DNA of 64,000 nucleotides from Prorocentrum cordatum (GCA_963575745.1 CAUYUJ010000647.1:588874-652873), one strand, 5' to 3'; shown: positions 53,121 through 63,244, counted from the stretch's first letter. The notes: generated from the sequence alone by a model not told the origin. Numbers and translations: made by a program.

Positions 53121-53681
53121 TAGGGTTCGGATGTCGCCACCAACTCGTGGAGCGTGGAATCGCGCACGTTTGCGGAGGCGTGCGGGGGGCAAGGAACGGC
53201 GTGATCAGTGTGGGTCTTAGTTTGCGGCGAGGGCTGCCATAGCACACTGGCGGTGCGCAGCGAACCAGCTCCGCGTGCACGCGGCCGTCCAGACTGCACT
53301 TGGCCGCTGACTGCTTCTCTTCACCACCATTGTCATTACCATCCTCATCCTCCTGCTTTTCTTACCAGCTCCCGTCCCCACTTTCCTACTCGAGCTCCCG
53401 CTTTCGACTGCTGCGCTCCATTTCTCCGGCTTTGGTTCACATGCTTCCGTTTTTGATTCCCGACTTTCCGACTCCAGATCCAATTTCTGGTGTCCATCTC
53501 CCGCGCGGATTCTTGAGCGCTCCGGCCCCCCGGCGCTGCCCTCCTGGTGTCGGTCTGGTCCGACCGACATTGCCCGCTTGTTTGCTTGCTTGCTTGCTTG
53601 CTTGCTTGCCTGCTCCTCTTCGTCGTCGTTCGTGCCCCTGTCCTCTGGGCTGGTGCCCCATTCAAAGCTGATTGGGGCCAG
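53121..53681. other. Unassigned intronic sequence before exon E
   Basis: Includes gcttgcttgcttg repeats at 53581-53612. No gene is recognised. Confidence 0.35.
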
Positions 53682-53783
53682 CGGTTCCAGTTCGTCAATG
53701 CGGACTCGATCGGGGCGATATACACGCCCCTCATAGAGAAGGACCCGCCGCTCATCATCTTCTTCGGCAGCCTTATTGTCATG
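53682..53783 (+). CDS. Channel exon E: selectivity filter and start of S6
   Basis: Placed after the AG at 53680-53681. The 34 codons read RFQFVNADSIGAIYTPLIEK then DPPLIIFFGSLIVM. FQFVNADSI aligns with the F-Q-V-V-T-L-E-S-W filter of bacterial sodium channels, with Asp at the filter acid and Ile in place of Trp. PLIIFFGSLIVM starts S6. The exon ends ATG before a GT donor at 53784, phase 0, the only GT donor assigned in this gene. Confidence 0.83.
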
Positions 53784-56582
53784 GTGCCAGGGGAGGAGGG
53801 ATGGTGCGGCTGCGTAGCCTCATCGATCTGAACATGATCAGAGGAAAGATGATATTTGTTCTGGGGAGCCTTGTGCTGGCAGTGCTCCCCCGCCCTGGCA
53901 GCCAAGAAAGGGAAAGCGAGGGGATTGTGGAGGGTATGGGGAGCGGACTGGAGGGGGGAGTGGGGAGGGCTCCTCCTCCTCCTCCCTGCTCCTCCTCCTC
54001 CTCCTCCTCCTCTTCCTCCTCCACGTCCTATCCCCTACCCATCCTATACTCCCTCCCCCCTCCATTCTCCCTCCCTCCTCTCCCCTCCCCTCTTCGTCCC
54101 CCTCCCCCGCCCTGCTCCTCCACCCCATCATTCTCCAGCGCGCGGGCGGGAGCAGGACGACGGGGGGCTGGGGGAGACGATCTTCTGGGGACCCTCGGGA
54201 CCGGCACCCGCGTGGCGTCACTGCCGCCCACCAGTGACGAGGCTCTCCTCTGGCGTCGCACGTTTTCCTCCACGTCGACTCCTGGGTATCTCGACCGCTT
54301 CCAGGGGCCCAGGGCCCTGGGACCGTTTCTCAAGGGTCGAAGACAGACAGATTGGCCGTCGCGTTTTTGTCAGCGGCGCCTGGACCTGCTGAGAGGTGAC
54401 GTGTTCGAGCCACGAGCCCCGCTGGGCGGCCCCTGGCTCCGCTCATACCGCTCCCGGGCCTGCCGCCCCCTGGGAACTAGGCTCCGCGACGCCTCTCTGA
54501 CGCGATGGTCGCATCATCTATTTTTCACGAGCGCCCCACACTCCGCAGGAAGCCCATCCAGATTGCTCAGTCTGGGGTCCTCCTCAGCCCGACAAAACCA
54601 TGTGCCCACCGTCTGGGCATGAAAGAAATGAGGCCAGCCGCTTCCCCCCCCCCCCGTTCTCTGCTGCTCCATCGGTTCTGTCCCCCCGGCCCTCCTCGCC
54701 CTGCCCTCCACCGCCCCTCCTCCCTGGGCGAGGGGGGAGGAGGAAGAGGGCGCCGAGGGACGGTGCGCCGGCCCATGCTGCAGGACATCGTGAGCTGCGG
54801 ATGCCGCGTCGGCGCCGCGCGGAGGGCCCCGTGGGGTCCTGGGTTCGGAGTGGAGGCGGAGAGTGCACGACTTGAGCCTTCAGCAAGCCGAAAACAAGGA
54901 CAGGGCGTTGTTGCGGATTGCACTGGCAACGTAGAGTGTGACCATGGGGTTGGCTTGACGTGACCACTTCACTTCGTCGCCGTGGTCTTTGGATTTCGTC
55001 GTTGTGCGACCACTAGTCTGATTGACCGTGATCACTCCTTCTGTGTTTGCCAACTACGTCCGCCAGAGAGAACACACCGCGCCCGATCGTCTCCCAGCCT
55101 GGGGGGCAGGGCTAAGCGATGGAGATTCAAGGTTCGCATGGCCCCCCCGCGCAAAGTGTGAGAAGACTCCGCGGCCACGGCTGTGGGCCCCGTGGTCGGC
55201 GCGCTTGTGGGCCCCGCGTGCGCGGCCGTCTCTGGCGCTCGGTGGCGCTTCGCGTTGCCCTGCGGCCGAGGGGCGTGCGCGCGCGGGCGTCCCTTGGGGT
55301 CGCGCCCCGCGGCTGGCGTCCTGGGCGAGGGTCTCGTCTTGCCCGAGCCTCTCCTTCCTCCTTCGCTCCTCTTCCTCTTCCTCCTGCTCCCGCCATCTCC
55401 GTTTCCTCGCTCATGCCCGCTGCATCAGGCTTCGTGCCGCGCCCACTCCGCGAGTCCCGTCAGCGCCGTCTGGCCCTCCAGGGAGGCACCGCTGTTCCGC
55501 GGCAGTCCCCGTGGCCGGTCGGCGGGGGGTGGAGCCCATCGCGGGTGGCAGGGAAGGGGGGCGGCATCGCTGGCGAGCGGGCAGGGTCGGCGAGGAGAGG
55601 GAGCAGGCGGGGGAGGAGGTGCAGGGGAATGGGGGCGTGGGCCCGAGATGCAACGTCGCGCGCCATTGGAGTGATTACCCTGGCCACAGTGATCGCGCAG
55701 TGAGCGCATCGCGCACCCGCCCGTTATCTCCGACGGCGGAATCCGCGCCGCCGCTACACCCCATTTGCAGTCGGCTGGAGAACGATTCTGCTCCTCGCGC
55801 GCAAAAGCAACATCGGATCATATAAAAGATAGTGGGCGGCCTTGTGGGGATCAAGGTTGCTTAGAGGTCTACCTTCGTATGGTAGTACAACGAATATTGT
55901 AGTCGCGACGTGAACGCGAGGCCCAGCCAACCTCTACCGACGGGGCCATCACGCCTATTAGGCTCCAGGCCCCCCCGCGGCGCGCACAGGCGCGCACCAC
56001 ATAGAAGGCAACCGCATGGAAGGTAAATTTGTCGGACCTCGGCGCAGTTTTTTTTGGATCGGCGCCAGGCCTCCCTGTGGGTGTTTCTCACGCCGCCCCT
56101 GGCGCGCCCCGCAAGCCAGGGAGGGGTCCGGCGCTTGTCCACGAAACCTGTGCGTAGCTCCGAACGTTTTTGTTCTTGTTGGTTCTTCCCTTCCTCTAGA
56201 GGGGAAGGTGCGCGGAGGTGGGCCAGGGGAACGGGAGGGGACGGAAATGGGGGCGGGGACTCGGGCGCGCATGGCCAGGAAGAGAGCCGGGGGATCGCCA
56301 ACATCTTCATTTCCCCTTTGCTGCTTCTGGCCTCACCCAGAAGTGCGGGGCAGGGAAGAGAGGGGAGGGTGGGAGTGCAAGGGGCGAGGGGAGGGAACGT
56401 GGAGGTTATTGTTTCTACTGTCCCCCGCAGGTTCGGGGCTCGTCGGGTGGGGCGCTATTCCAAGGTGGGAGTAGGGAGCGAACCCAGCTGAATGCTCACA
56501 TTTCCTTCTTCTGGGAGCCGTTTAGAGCGACTTCTCGCTAACCCCAATCTGCCCCTACCCCACCTTCGCGTCCCCCCGACAG
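53784..56582 (+). other. Channel intron E-F, 2.8 kb, GT donor
   Basis: Contains CTCCTC-rich DNA at 53965-54130 and one inverted-repeat element at 56026. Frames at 53672-54622 and 55022-55825 show no domain. Confidence 0.7.
56026..56168. mobile_element. Short inverted-repeat element, copy 6
   Basis: Left aatttgtcggacctcggcgc then ttggatcggcgccagg; right ggcgcttgtccacgaaac then ctgtgcgtagctccgaacgtt. The interior cccctggcgcg and caagccagggagg can pair. Confidence 0.65.
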
Positions 56583-56765
56583 GTAACTGTCCTGCTGATG
56601 AACCTCGTTACCGCCTGTGTAGTTGAATCCGCAGTGAAGACGAGCACGGAGGATGCCGAGATGGCCCGGGCCCGCGTCACGAAACAGATCATGAACATGG
56701 CGCCCAAAGTGGAGGCCGCCTTCAACGACCTCGACATGTCCAAGGACGGATTCCTGGTGAAAGAG
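56583..56765 (+). CDS. Channel exon F: end of S6 and first EF-hand
   Basis: After the AG at 56581-56582 the 61 codons begin VTVLLMNLVTACVVESA, the conserved N-L-V-T-A end of S6. A helical linker follows, and then DMSKDGFLVKE, an EF-hand loop with acids at 1 and 5, Gly at 6 and hydrophobic Leu at 8; the Glu at 12 is supplied by the next exon. The exon ends GTGAAAGAG before a GA donor at 56766, phase 0. Reading through instead gives RVQIRGHVRISYHD and soon a stop. EF-hands after S6 suggest control by Ca2+. Confidence 0.9.
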
Positions 56766-57157
56766 GAGCTCCGGGTTCAAATCAGAGGCCACGTTCGCAT
56801 TTCATACCACGATGTTGTCAGAAAGAGAAACCCGTCATAAAAAGGTAAACTTGCGGAATTCCGCGCGGATTTCTTTGATCGGCGCTGATTGTGCTTTTTG
56901 TGTGGTGTAAGCCACAGTGGAAGGCGAGGAATCTGTAGGTCTTTTCAGCGCTTGGATTTGCAATGCAATGGGTCCTCTGGCGGTCTCCCTCCTCCTCAAC
57001 ATTGTCTAGTCGTCCCTCTTTCTTCTCCCTCCTCCCCAGTCTGAGAGGGGCGATGCGCGATGAGGAGGGTGACGGAAGAGGACGAGGGTCGAGGAGGGTG
57101 AATATGGGGGGTATTGAGTTAAGGCCTCGACAGTGTAATGGTTTGTGTTCTCCCCAG
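56766..57157 (+). other. Channel intron F-G, 392 bp, GA donor
   Basis: The shortest assigned intron. It contains the half element at 56849 and a purine-rich run at 57045-57100. The acceptor is tctccccag at 57149-57157. Confidence 0.8.
56849..56890. mobile_element. Short inverted-repeat element, half copy 7
   Basis: ACTTGCGGAATTCCGCGCGG then atttctttgatcggcgctg matches the left end of the family. The right half is absent. Confidence 0.6.
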
Positions 57158-57271
57158 GAGTTGATCCACCTATCCAGACACATGGAGCACGTCCATCTTC
57201 CGCAGGAGCTCGCCAGACTGCTGCAGCCAGACAAGATGATAGACCTGTTCGACGTGCTGGACCTAGACCAG
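57158..57271 (+). CDS. Channel exon G: EF-hand linker and first half of second EF-hand loop
   Basis: The 38 codons read ELIHLSRHMEHVHLPQELA, RLLQPDKMIDLFDV, then LDLDQ. The first Glu closes EF-hand 1, the leading Leu/Ile start its exiting helix, and the final Asp-Leu-Asp-Gln are loop positions 1-4 of EF-hand 2. The exon stops after CAG before a GA donor at 57272 (gaccgg), phase 0. The loop is completed by exon H, 3.6 kb away, which begins with Asp-Gly. Confidence 0.85.
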
Positions 57272-57851
57272 GACCGGCCAGAATTGTTGCACACAGCATT
57301 CCTAGCTGTCCCGTCGTTCAGTGAACCACTTACGAGAAAGTTGCAGACAGGATCTGTACTGTGCGTTTGGAGTTTCGGGCTGATTCTCGGTGCATCCAGG
57401 TGTCCTCAATGTCCCCCGGTGGTGGGTGAGGGGTGGGGTGATCGGTGACCCAGGTCGGATGGATGTGCGGACGCGTGTGCTCACACAGGCACATTTGACT
57501 GTAGATTATCTCAACCAGTTAGCTTGATGGATGGGTGGTTCCTTGGCTCAATTACCCTGCGCGGTGGGGTCCTGCGCAGAGGCCCATAGGGCCCTGCCAC
57601 AGGGTGCCAGGCTCTTGTGATTTGCGCAATGGTCTTACCCGATGGACCGCAGAGTGTTGCCAGTAGGATCATGGTTTCAGCATTTGTTGTGTGCTGCGTA
57701 TTTTCTTTATCTTCCACTCCTTCTTTACCCCCAGTCTGCATCGAGCATGACATGAGTGTCAGCATCATCCAACGTCAGCCCAGCCACTATCACATTCAGC
57801 GTCGCTTGACTACTGCACCTGCTACCGTGGTTTACCAGCTCTAGTTTAGTT

Positions 57852-58300
57852 ATATGGATGCATGGGGTTGTATCTATTCAACGCATGCGTGGTGACTCAA
57901 TTGATATACAGTTTGGAGGCACTATGCTTGCGCCAGGCAGACAGGGACAAGTTCGACGCTTTCCAAGCACAATGCTTGCGCAATATATTTGGCTTCCCAC
58001 ACTCAATGATCTCTCGGGTCAGCAACGAAGCGGTGCGTAATATGTTGCGCCAGTACAAGATTAGCTTACGTATTCTTTCAAGCCAGCTGGTGTGTTGTGA
58101 CAAGTTGGCATCAGCATATGACCCGAATTTGCAACGTTCATACGTATTCCAGAAAAGGAGGCTCCGCGTTGGTCGACTATGGCCGGCGAGGGCGAGGCCG
58201 CCCGAGGTTGCAGTGGGCCATAGTCATGCAAGCGCATTCGCAGATGATTGAACAGATCCACGGACAAGCCTCCTTTCATGGCGAAGCATGGCGGAAGGAG
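57852..58300 (+). pseudogene. LINE C-terminal region remnant
   Basis: The frame 57862-58251 reads LFNACVVTQLIYSLEALCLR, FDAFQAQCLRNIFGFPHSMI, then SRVSNEAVRN, which I recognise as the segment after the RT in dinoflagellate LINEs (a 'V...L.Y..E...L' block followed by 'D.FQ..CLR.I'). A frame change brings RRGRGRPRLQWAIVMQA (58178-58228), the basic tail that also survives on the - strand near 10.6 kb. It ends just before the palindromic element at 58321. It is a fragment with at least one shift. Confidence 0.7.
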
Positions 58301-58454
58301 ACCGTTTCCTTATGGTTTGGGGCATGACGGGCGTCATGGCCCCCGCTCCCCCCCCTATGACGTAACGCCTCCCCCCCCAGTGTGCTCTGGGCACTGCCGC
58401 CGTGCGCATTGGGATCCGCGTAGGTGTCCGCGTAGGAATCCGCATAGAAGTTTG

Positions 58455-58461
58455 GTCCGCA

Positions 58462-58521
<60 letters not shown>

Positions 58522-58522
58522 C
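58455..58522. repeat. (TCG)n microsatellite
   Basis: Perfect tcgtcgtcg inside the left arm of the palindromic element. Confidence 0.95.
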
Positions 58523-59279
58523 GTGGCTTGTCGCTCGTCGCTCATAGTCGTCGTGCGTTCGGACGCGGCTGAAGCCTGTTTTTTTATTCCAGGCCGGTGA
58601 CGGCAATCATCCAGGGGGGGGGGTGAAAAGGGGGTCGATGACGTCACGTTTCGCACAGGCGGCGTATGGGAATGCCTACGAATGACGGAGGACGGGTAGC
58701 GCCAGCATGTAGGTGGCGATTTGCACCACAACGCCTGTGCACACCACAGTGTCTTTGTGCACCACAGCGCCTGTGTACACCACGCCGCATATGTACACCA
58801 CAACAGCCGCGTGCAACACAGCGTCTGTTTCGTGCCACCGTGCCTGCGGGCACAACAGTTCTTGTATACACCACAGCGCTTGCGTACACCACGTCCGCCG
58901 TGTGCAACACAGCACCAGTGTACAATGCCTGCGTGCATTGCAGTGTCTGTGTGCACCACGGCGCCTGTGTTCACCACAGCAACAGTGTGCAACACAACAC
59001 CACTTTTGTATACACAATGTTGGAGCAAATCCTTATGACAAAATGGAGCGCTTGTGGATCCCACAGAAAACAATAGAAAATAAGCCTTATGGACAACGGA
59101 GCCCCGCTGGAATCTACGAGTTCCCCGAGTCCGCCCGCATCACCCTAATTCCTCCCATTCGCGTCCAGGAGGCTCCAGGTAAATTGGCCGTCCGAGAACC
59201 AAGGCTGACCGATTCAATAAAACATTATGCGGTTCGCGCTGAGATGCGCACGTGCGCTGTAGCGCCAACCCGCACGACA

Positions 59280-59410
59280 GGGGGTAAGGGGGAGGAGGGG
59301 GGGAGGAGGAGGAGGAGGAGGAAGAGGAGGGGGAGGAGGAAAAGGAAGAGGAATAGGAGGAGGAGGTGGAGGAGGAGGTGGAGGAGGTGGAGGAGGAGGG
59401 AGGAGGGAAG
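59280..59410. repeat. GGA-rich microsatellite
   Basis: ggaggaggaggaagagg repeats at the centre of the palindromic element. Confidence 0.9.
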
Positions 59411-59993
59411 AACGTCGCATTCGATTATAAGCATTTTCCTGGCGTGGCGTCTAGTTGTCCGCATCAAATCCTCACGTACATGCTCCTCCTACCAGTCCTA
59501 TGCACGCAGGCATTGTGGTGTACACCAGCGTTGCGTTGCACGCGGATGTTGTGGTGTAGACACGCGTTGTGGCGTGCACAGGCGCTGCGGTGCACGCAAT
59601 CGTTGTGGTGTACACATGCGCTGCGTTGCACATGGTAGCTGCAGTACATGTACACCGGCGCTGTAGTGTACGCAAGCACTTGTGGTGTACACAAGCGCTG
59701 TGTTGCACACGGTTGTTGCGGTGTACGCAGGCTTTGTGGTATACGCGCGCGCTGTGTGTTGCACGCGGTCGTTGTGGCGTACACAGGCGCAGTGGGGCAT
59801 ATCGCCACCTGCATGCTGCTCGCGTCGTGTTCGTCGTCGTCGTCGTCATCGTCGTCTCGTCGCTCGTCGCTCGTCGCGTCGCGCGCGCAGGCGCGGCTGC
59901 GGTGCCGGAGCCACACGGCGGGGGGGGCGTTACGTCATCCCCCCCCTCGCCCCCCCCCCCCCCCCCCCATGACGCCCGTCATAGAGAACATGA

Positions 59994-60860
59994 AGAAACG
60001 CTTTCAAGGCTGTGTGCAAGTACGTATATCATTTACACCAGATTCTGAGGATCACTCTTCCTCCCTTCCCCCCTCGCCCATCGGCCTCGTCTTCCTCCTC
60101 CTCTTCCTCCACCTCCTCTCTGGCGGAGAACATATCAGTTTATACATTGTCATCGTTATTTTTCCAGGCTGCTTACGACCACGCCGCTGCGAGCTGGGCG
60201 GCTGCCTTCTGCCAGCGGCAGTGCGTGCAGCACCCGCGCAGTGCAACCAACGTGCTGTCCAAGGCACGGTTCTGATGTGACTTGACTTGAGTTTAGTCAA
60301 TATAGTCACAGGTAGAGTAGCAGAAGCTGAGCAGAATGAGAGTACCCAGGATATCCAGCGACCCGCGGCAAAACTCGCCTCCGTGGCAGCGCAGCGTCGA
60401 CATCCATGCAGGATTGACCTGTCGATACCTCCCGAATAGGTCCATCTGGGGGCTGTCCAGAAGGCAGCGCTACGATGCTGTAGCGTGCCGCGGCTGTAAT
60501 GTTTCATCGCCTTTCGTTACCGTACGGAAGCTTATTGGAGGCGTCTTGGCGGCTTCGGGGTGCATTCACGAACTCAGGACTCCCTACCCCCTTCTCGGAA
60601 TCCAATTATGCAACCCCGAGTGGGGCGGGGAACAGGCGGATGGGATGCGCAGGTTTCATGCGCCGTGCCACTCGGGCAATCGGGATCACCGGATAACGTA
60701 GTGGACGCGTGTGCAGTGTGCACACACGCGCACACCTACGCGCGAAGCCAAGCCAGAAAAGCACCCAGCTTCGCTGCGGGATGCATTGTTGCGCAATGTA
60801 CGCATGTCAAGTTCGCAGGAGCCCAAGGCGCCAGAGGGATTGCGGCGAGTTGACTGCCTC
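59994..60860. other. Unassigned intronic sequence
   Basis: Non-repetitive, with ttcctcctcctcttcc at 60085-60115. No gene is recognised. Confidence 0.3.
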
Positions 60861-60869
60861 TCTCAACAG

Positions 60870-60970
60870 GATGGCATGGTCACCGCCCCAGAGTTCATCG
60901 AGGGTATCTGCACCCTGGCGTTTTCTCACGTGCCCACCGAGACCATGCAGATGTTGCATTTATCCAGCTG
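60870..60970 (+). CDS. Channel exon H: second half of EF-hand 2 and exiting helix
   Basis: After the AG at 60868-60869 the frame reads DGMVTAPEFIEGICTLAF then SHVPTETMQMLHL. Joined to the LDLDQ of exon G this makes a full EF-hand loop D-L-D-Q-D-G-M-V-T-A-P-E with all key positions (1, 3, 5, 6, 8, 12). QMLHL then matches the helix that usually follows. The exon end is not certain: a GC donor is possible near 60978 (ctgcg|gc). Reading on gives a stop at 61027. Confidence 0.82.
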
Positions 60971-61950
60971 CCTGCGGCCCGGCCCGCTATGGTGCCAGCG
61001 CAGCACCGCAGCAGGAAGGAGGTTGAGCTGAAGATCCACCCCAGTTCAGTGCCCCGATTGAATTGGCGCAGTGGAACAGTCCCTCCTTGTCCGCAATCCC
61101 GCTACCCTACTCCTTCAGCTTCGAGGCCTTGCTTGGGCGTCTTTGAGGCTTCTCGGAGCCCTCGGAGCCCTCTCGAGGGCTTCTTCGGAGCATGTCTGAG
61201 GCCCTGTGGCGGATCTCGGGGCCGTCTTCGGCGCGAGGGCTCCACAGAGCCCTCCCGGAGACGCTCGGCTGAACATCATTCAGGAGGAAAGAGGAGGGGC
61301 AATCCTGGGATTAAGTCGGGCACGTCCCTCTACAGGAGGAGCATTCCAACATAATCAAATAATAGCCTGGCGACGATTTTTTAATATTTGTTTGTCTATG
61401 TTGGTGTTTTTCTTGTAATGTAATTTTTCGCCCAAAATCCGCCTGTAGGGGGACATGTCCGACCTCGTCCTGGGATTTGTCAATGTTTATTTGTGTGTCC
61501 CTGGGCCTCTTTAATATTGGGGACGTCTGGGCGGGTCTTAGGCGGTCTTGGAGCCCTCCAGGGCCGTGTTGGACGGTTCTCGAGCGGTTTGGGGGTTGTC
61601 TTGGGGCACTCCTGGGCTTGTTTTCGGCCGTGCATGGGGTTCTTCGGAGCTGTCTGGAGGTTCCCCGAGTCGATGTGAAACCGAAACATTTCGGAGGCGA
61701 ACATACACTGATGCCAATGTTTGTTGTCATTGTCATTGTGATTTCCATCGTAAGGCCTCGCTGGGAACCTTTGTAGGTGTCTCTTGGAGACTTCTTGACG
61801 CCTCTTTGGCATCTCTGGGAGATACTCTCTCATTTGGAGAAACGTTGGGCCTTTTTGGGATTGTCCTTGGGAATGTTTCAAACCTTATTGTGGCGTTCTT
61901 GAGATTGGACTGGAGCTCTCCTGATGCCTATACGAGCAAGAGAGCAAACT
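60971..61950. repeat. Weak GGCCTCTT-type repeats and unassigned sequence
   Basis: 61120-61270 and 61500-61670 carry degenerate gaggcttctcggagccctcgg and ggcggtcttggagccc units. T-rich sequence lies at 61375-61430. No gene is recognised. Confidence 0.45.
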
Positions 61951-62200
61951 ATTGTTGCTGAGCGTGACCAGGTGGGTCGGTTTTCGGAGAGTGCGCGGGG
62001 CGGCAACCAGAAGGACATGCCAGCATTCGAACACGGCCCAACGTTCCGAAGATACGGTGGCGGATTAAGGAGTCAGCATCATAGGCTTGTGGCCGTGTGC
62101 GACGATGTGCGCGCGATGCAGAACATGATGTCCAAGCAGCAGGATGCCCTTCCTCATTGTTTCTATTATGTCAAGCGTCGTGTCGTGTGGACGCGGCGGC
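61951..62200 (+). CDS. Possible further channel exon (C-terminal coiled region)
   Basis: The frame reads HHRLVAVCDDVRAMQNMMSK then QQDAL near 62070-62155, a Val/Met/Gln helical pattern like the stretch after the EF-hands in related dinoflagellate channels. Acceptors could be gaccag at 61965-61970 or ggattaag near 62069. Phase and ends cannot be fixed, so it remains a candidate. Confidence 0.3.
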
Positions 62201-62485
62201 GACCCCAGCGCGTGCGTTCAAGGTTGAATGTCCCCAGTAGCTCGTAATCTGTTGACATTGAACGATCTGCAGGACTAGAAAGACGCGATCGTTCTAGGTT
62301 GAACGATGCACGTGGTTCCAGAAGCCAACGCAAGTGTCGCCATTTCGATCCGATCGACCCGATCCGATATGGATTCTGGCTGGCCCGATCCGATTTGATT
62401 CCGATCTTGGGAAGGCCTTGCGGCCAGCGCCGCCGACCCTGAAGGGGGACGACGACGACGACGACGGCGGCGTGCGGCCTCTGTG
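62201..62485. other. No feature recognised
   Basis: A gatccgat(c/t)-type repeat lies at 62345-62405 and gacgacgacg at 62448-62470. Nothing else is seen. Confidence 0.35.
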
Positions 62486-62487
62486 GA

Positions 62488-63090
62488 GCGCGCTCGTAGG
62501 CCTCCAGGGGGCAGGTTGGGGGCGTCTAGGGAACCGCTTGGGGGTTCTTTTCGGGCTTTCTGGAGTTCTCTTGGGGGCCTCTTGGAGCCTTTTGGGGGCT
62601 TCTCGGGGACCTCTTGGGGCCTCCTGGGAGCTTCTCGGGTCCGAGGACTCGACATTTTCGTTCGTGCTCCCGTGTGGACACCCTCTTGGAGCCGTTTTGG
62701 GGGCCTCTGGGCCGTCTGGGAGGCCTCTAGAGGTGTCTTGGGGCCCTCCTCTTGGGTCGTTCTGGGGCTGTCTTGGAAATCTCTTGGGGGCCTCTCGTGC
62801 CGATCTTGGTGGTATCTTGTGCCGTCTTGCGGCGTCGGGGATCCGAAACGGCGAGAACTCCAGTATCTCTCAACAACTTAAAATGGAAATCATTATATTT
62901 TGCCTGTTAGGGCCCACTTGGTGTGCTCTTGGAGGCTTCTTCTGGCGTCTTGGCAGGCGCTTGGGCTGCGAGGAGGCCATCTTTGGCGTCTTGGACCGAT
63001 CGTTCGGCGATTCGGAGCCCTCTTGGACCGTCTTGAGGGTCTTTGGAGCTATCTAGGGGCCTTCTTGGGCCCCTGTCAGATTGAGGGGGC
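62488..63090. repeat. GGGGGCCTCTTGGGG-type array with conserved island
   Basis: Units of cttgggggcctcttgg. The island 62835-62905 (gatccgaaacggcgagaact ... aaatggaaatcattatatttt) is like that at 46665-46740. Confidence 0.83.
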
Positions 63091-63151
63091 CGAACGGTCA
63101 TTCATTGTCCCTGGGTGCGTGGATGAAGTGAGATTCCGCGGTGCGGATTCG

Positions 63152-63166
63152 TGTTGTTGTTGTTGC

Positions 63167-63244
<78 letters not shown>

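Larger units (their letters stand above)
58321..59993. mobile_element. Palindromic element, about 1.67 kb
   Basis: Outer ends atgacgggcgtcatgg (58324-58339) and ccatgacgcccgtcat (59968-59983) are inverted repeats. Going inward, both sides have C/G runs, tgacgtaacgcc / ggcgttacgtca, a tcgtcgtcg tract with cttgtcgctcgtcgctca / gtcgctcgtcgctcgtcg, and an array of caccacaacgcctgtgtaca units (58705-59010) answered by gttgtggtgtacacaggcg units (59505-59815). The centre (59030-59490) is single copy plus a GGA microsatellite. No transposase is seen, and it may be non-autonomous. Confidence 0.7.
57272..60869 (+). other. Channel intron G-H, 3.6 kb, GA donor
   Basis: Holds a LINE tail (57.85-58.3 kb) and a large palindromic element (58.32-59.99 kb). 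The acceptor is ctctcaacag at 60860-60869. The rest (57272-57850 and 59994-60860) is unassigned. Confidence 0.78.
31049..60970 (+). other. Locus of a single-domain voltage-gated cation channel with EF-hands
   Basis: Eight + strand exons, listed separately, encode consecutive parts of one voltage-gated channel domain followed by two EF-hands. Seven junctions can be placed at an acceptor AG so that the frame continues and the channel motifs join as in the family: 31431/32443, 32564/33910, 34013/47415, 47517/53682, 53783/56583, 56765/57158 and 57271/60870. Introns are 1.0, 1.3, 13.4, 6.2, 2.8, 0.39 and 3.6 kb. The product should sit in a membrane and pass cations when the voltage changes, with Ca2+ acting through the EF-hands; this follows from the family, not from data here. 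The N-terminal end before S1 and the true stop codon are not identified. Confidence 0.85.

Noticed and set aside
53672-54622. 316-codon frame overlapping exon E
   Set aside because: It lies in a different frame from the pore sequence and is driven by CTC-rich DNA.
56766-56840. Continuation of exon F to the stop after KRNPS
   Set aside because: Splicing at 56765 completes the EF-hand and keeps frame with exon G. The read-through residues do not fit the family.
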